Assembly: GCA_022865365.1 (NCBI GenBank)
Contig: JALHSW010000275.1
Location: forward strand, 1 to 12,276
Reading direction: 5' to 3'
Source of the DNA: Acidimicrobiia bacterium
GTDB lineage: Bacteria > Actinomycetota > Acidimicrobiia > IMCC26256 > PALSA-555
Length of the DNA: 12,276 bases
Shown here: positions 12,025 to 12,276 of the stretch, piece by piece
Layout of the letters: every line of letters starts with the position of its first letter
Position numbering within the stretch: the first letter of the stretch is position 1
Position numbers and translations under genes: made by a program
Notes under the pieces: generated by a model
What the model was told of the DNA's origin: nothing
The model's input: only the letters and a program-made list of their open reading frames with translations
Databases searched by the model: none

Positions 12025-12276
12025 ATGCGCATGGGGCGATCGACGGGCTGCGTTGCGCTCGCCGTCGCGGTCGGTGTCGCGACGGTCATCGTCGGGTCGA
12101 GCACGGGCAGCGGTGGTGTCGGGGGTTCGCTCGCTGCTGCCGGTGTCAGTGTGGGATCTGACCAGCTCGACCTGCCGCCGGCGGGGCGTGACGAGCTCGC
12201 GTAGCTCTTCGACGACCAGCTGCGCGGGCTCGGGCTCCGCACGACCCGCGCGTCGATCCAACGGCGGCCCTACTAC
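12025..12276 (+). pseudogene. Membrane-anchored or exported protein gene interrupted by in-frame TAG (partial)
   Basis: From ATG 12025 the frame encodes a short N-terminus, a hydrophobic segment (about residues 9-24, CVALAVAVGVATVIVG) and a Gly/Ser-rich stretch, then reads QLDLPPAGRDELA and meets TAG at 12202-12204. After the TAG the same frame stays open to the window edge. It reads LFDDQLRGLGLRTTRAS..., and 23 of its 24 codons end in G or C, as real genes here do. The simplest reading is one gene with a nonsense mutation or a base-call error; a genuine 59-residue protein is the alternative. The hydrophobic segment suggests a signal or membrane anchor. I do not recognise the family. A TAGCAT box 6 nt upstream suggests an intact promoter. 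The gene runs off the right edge. Confidence 0.45.

Noticed and set aside
11094..12242. 382-residue minus-strand open frame opposite murA and the edge gene
   Set aside because: No recognisable domain and it opposes a highly conserved enzyme.

Overview
This 12.3 kb window is high-GC DNA (roughly 70% by eye) with dense genes, GC-ending codons and many GTG/ATG starts. It looks like a chromosomal segment of an actinobacterium. The MurA with Asp in place of the usual catalytic Cys, the split B12-dependent mutase and the apparently leaderless promoters all fit that phylum. An acidimicrobial-type lineage is my guess, not something the sequence proves. I see no tRNA, rRNA, transposon, integrase or CRISPR array.

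Layout. Minus strand, 1-824: the N-terminal third of a class II fructose-1,6-bisphosphatase (glpX, cut by the window edge) and, upstream of it, a limonene-epoxide-hydrolase-family protein. Plus strand, 943-3242: a B12-dependent acyl-CoA mutase large subunit, whose active-site residues point to isobutyryl-CoA rather than methylmalonyl-CoA, followed by a small SAM methyltransferase. Minus strand, 6434-3314: a tightly coupled three-gene operon (family-4 glycosyltransferase, class I methyltransferase, alpha/alpha-toroid protein) joined by two TGATG stop/start overlaps; it looks like a glycoconjugate or lipid-modifying cassette. Plus strand, 6506-9090: an S9 prolyl-oligopeptidase-family peptidase and a small alpha/beta hydrolase, separated by a triplicated 23-bp repeat that carries a Shine-Dalgarno and an ATG in every copy. 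Plus strand, 9185-11897: a minimal class III nucleotide cyclase, a crotonase-family protein and MurA. At the right edge (12025 onward) is a short membrane-anchored or exported reading frame interrupted by an in-frame TAG.

Expression logic. Eight of the nine genes that begin a transcription unit have a TAnnnT hexamer 6-9 nt before the start codon, often as GGTAnnnT; the ninth has a near match. This is the geometry of a -10 box for a leaderless mRNA. Genes inside operons lack it and use stop/start overlaps or a Shine-Dalgarno instead. The pattern also helps choose start codons, for example at 824 and 10638.

The metabolic genes suggest short-chain acyl-CoA metabolism (mutase, crotonase), gluconeogenesis (glpX) and peptidoglycan synthesis (murA). 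No single pathway ties the whole window together. The most noteworthy items are the leaderless-promoter series, the triplicated initiation region, the isobutyryl-type mutase signature, the glycosyltransferase/methyltransferase/toroid cassette and the interrupted gene at the edge.
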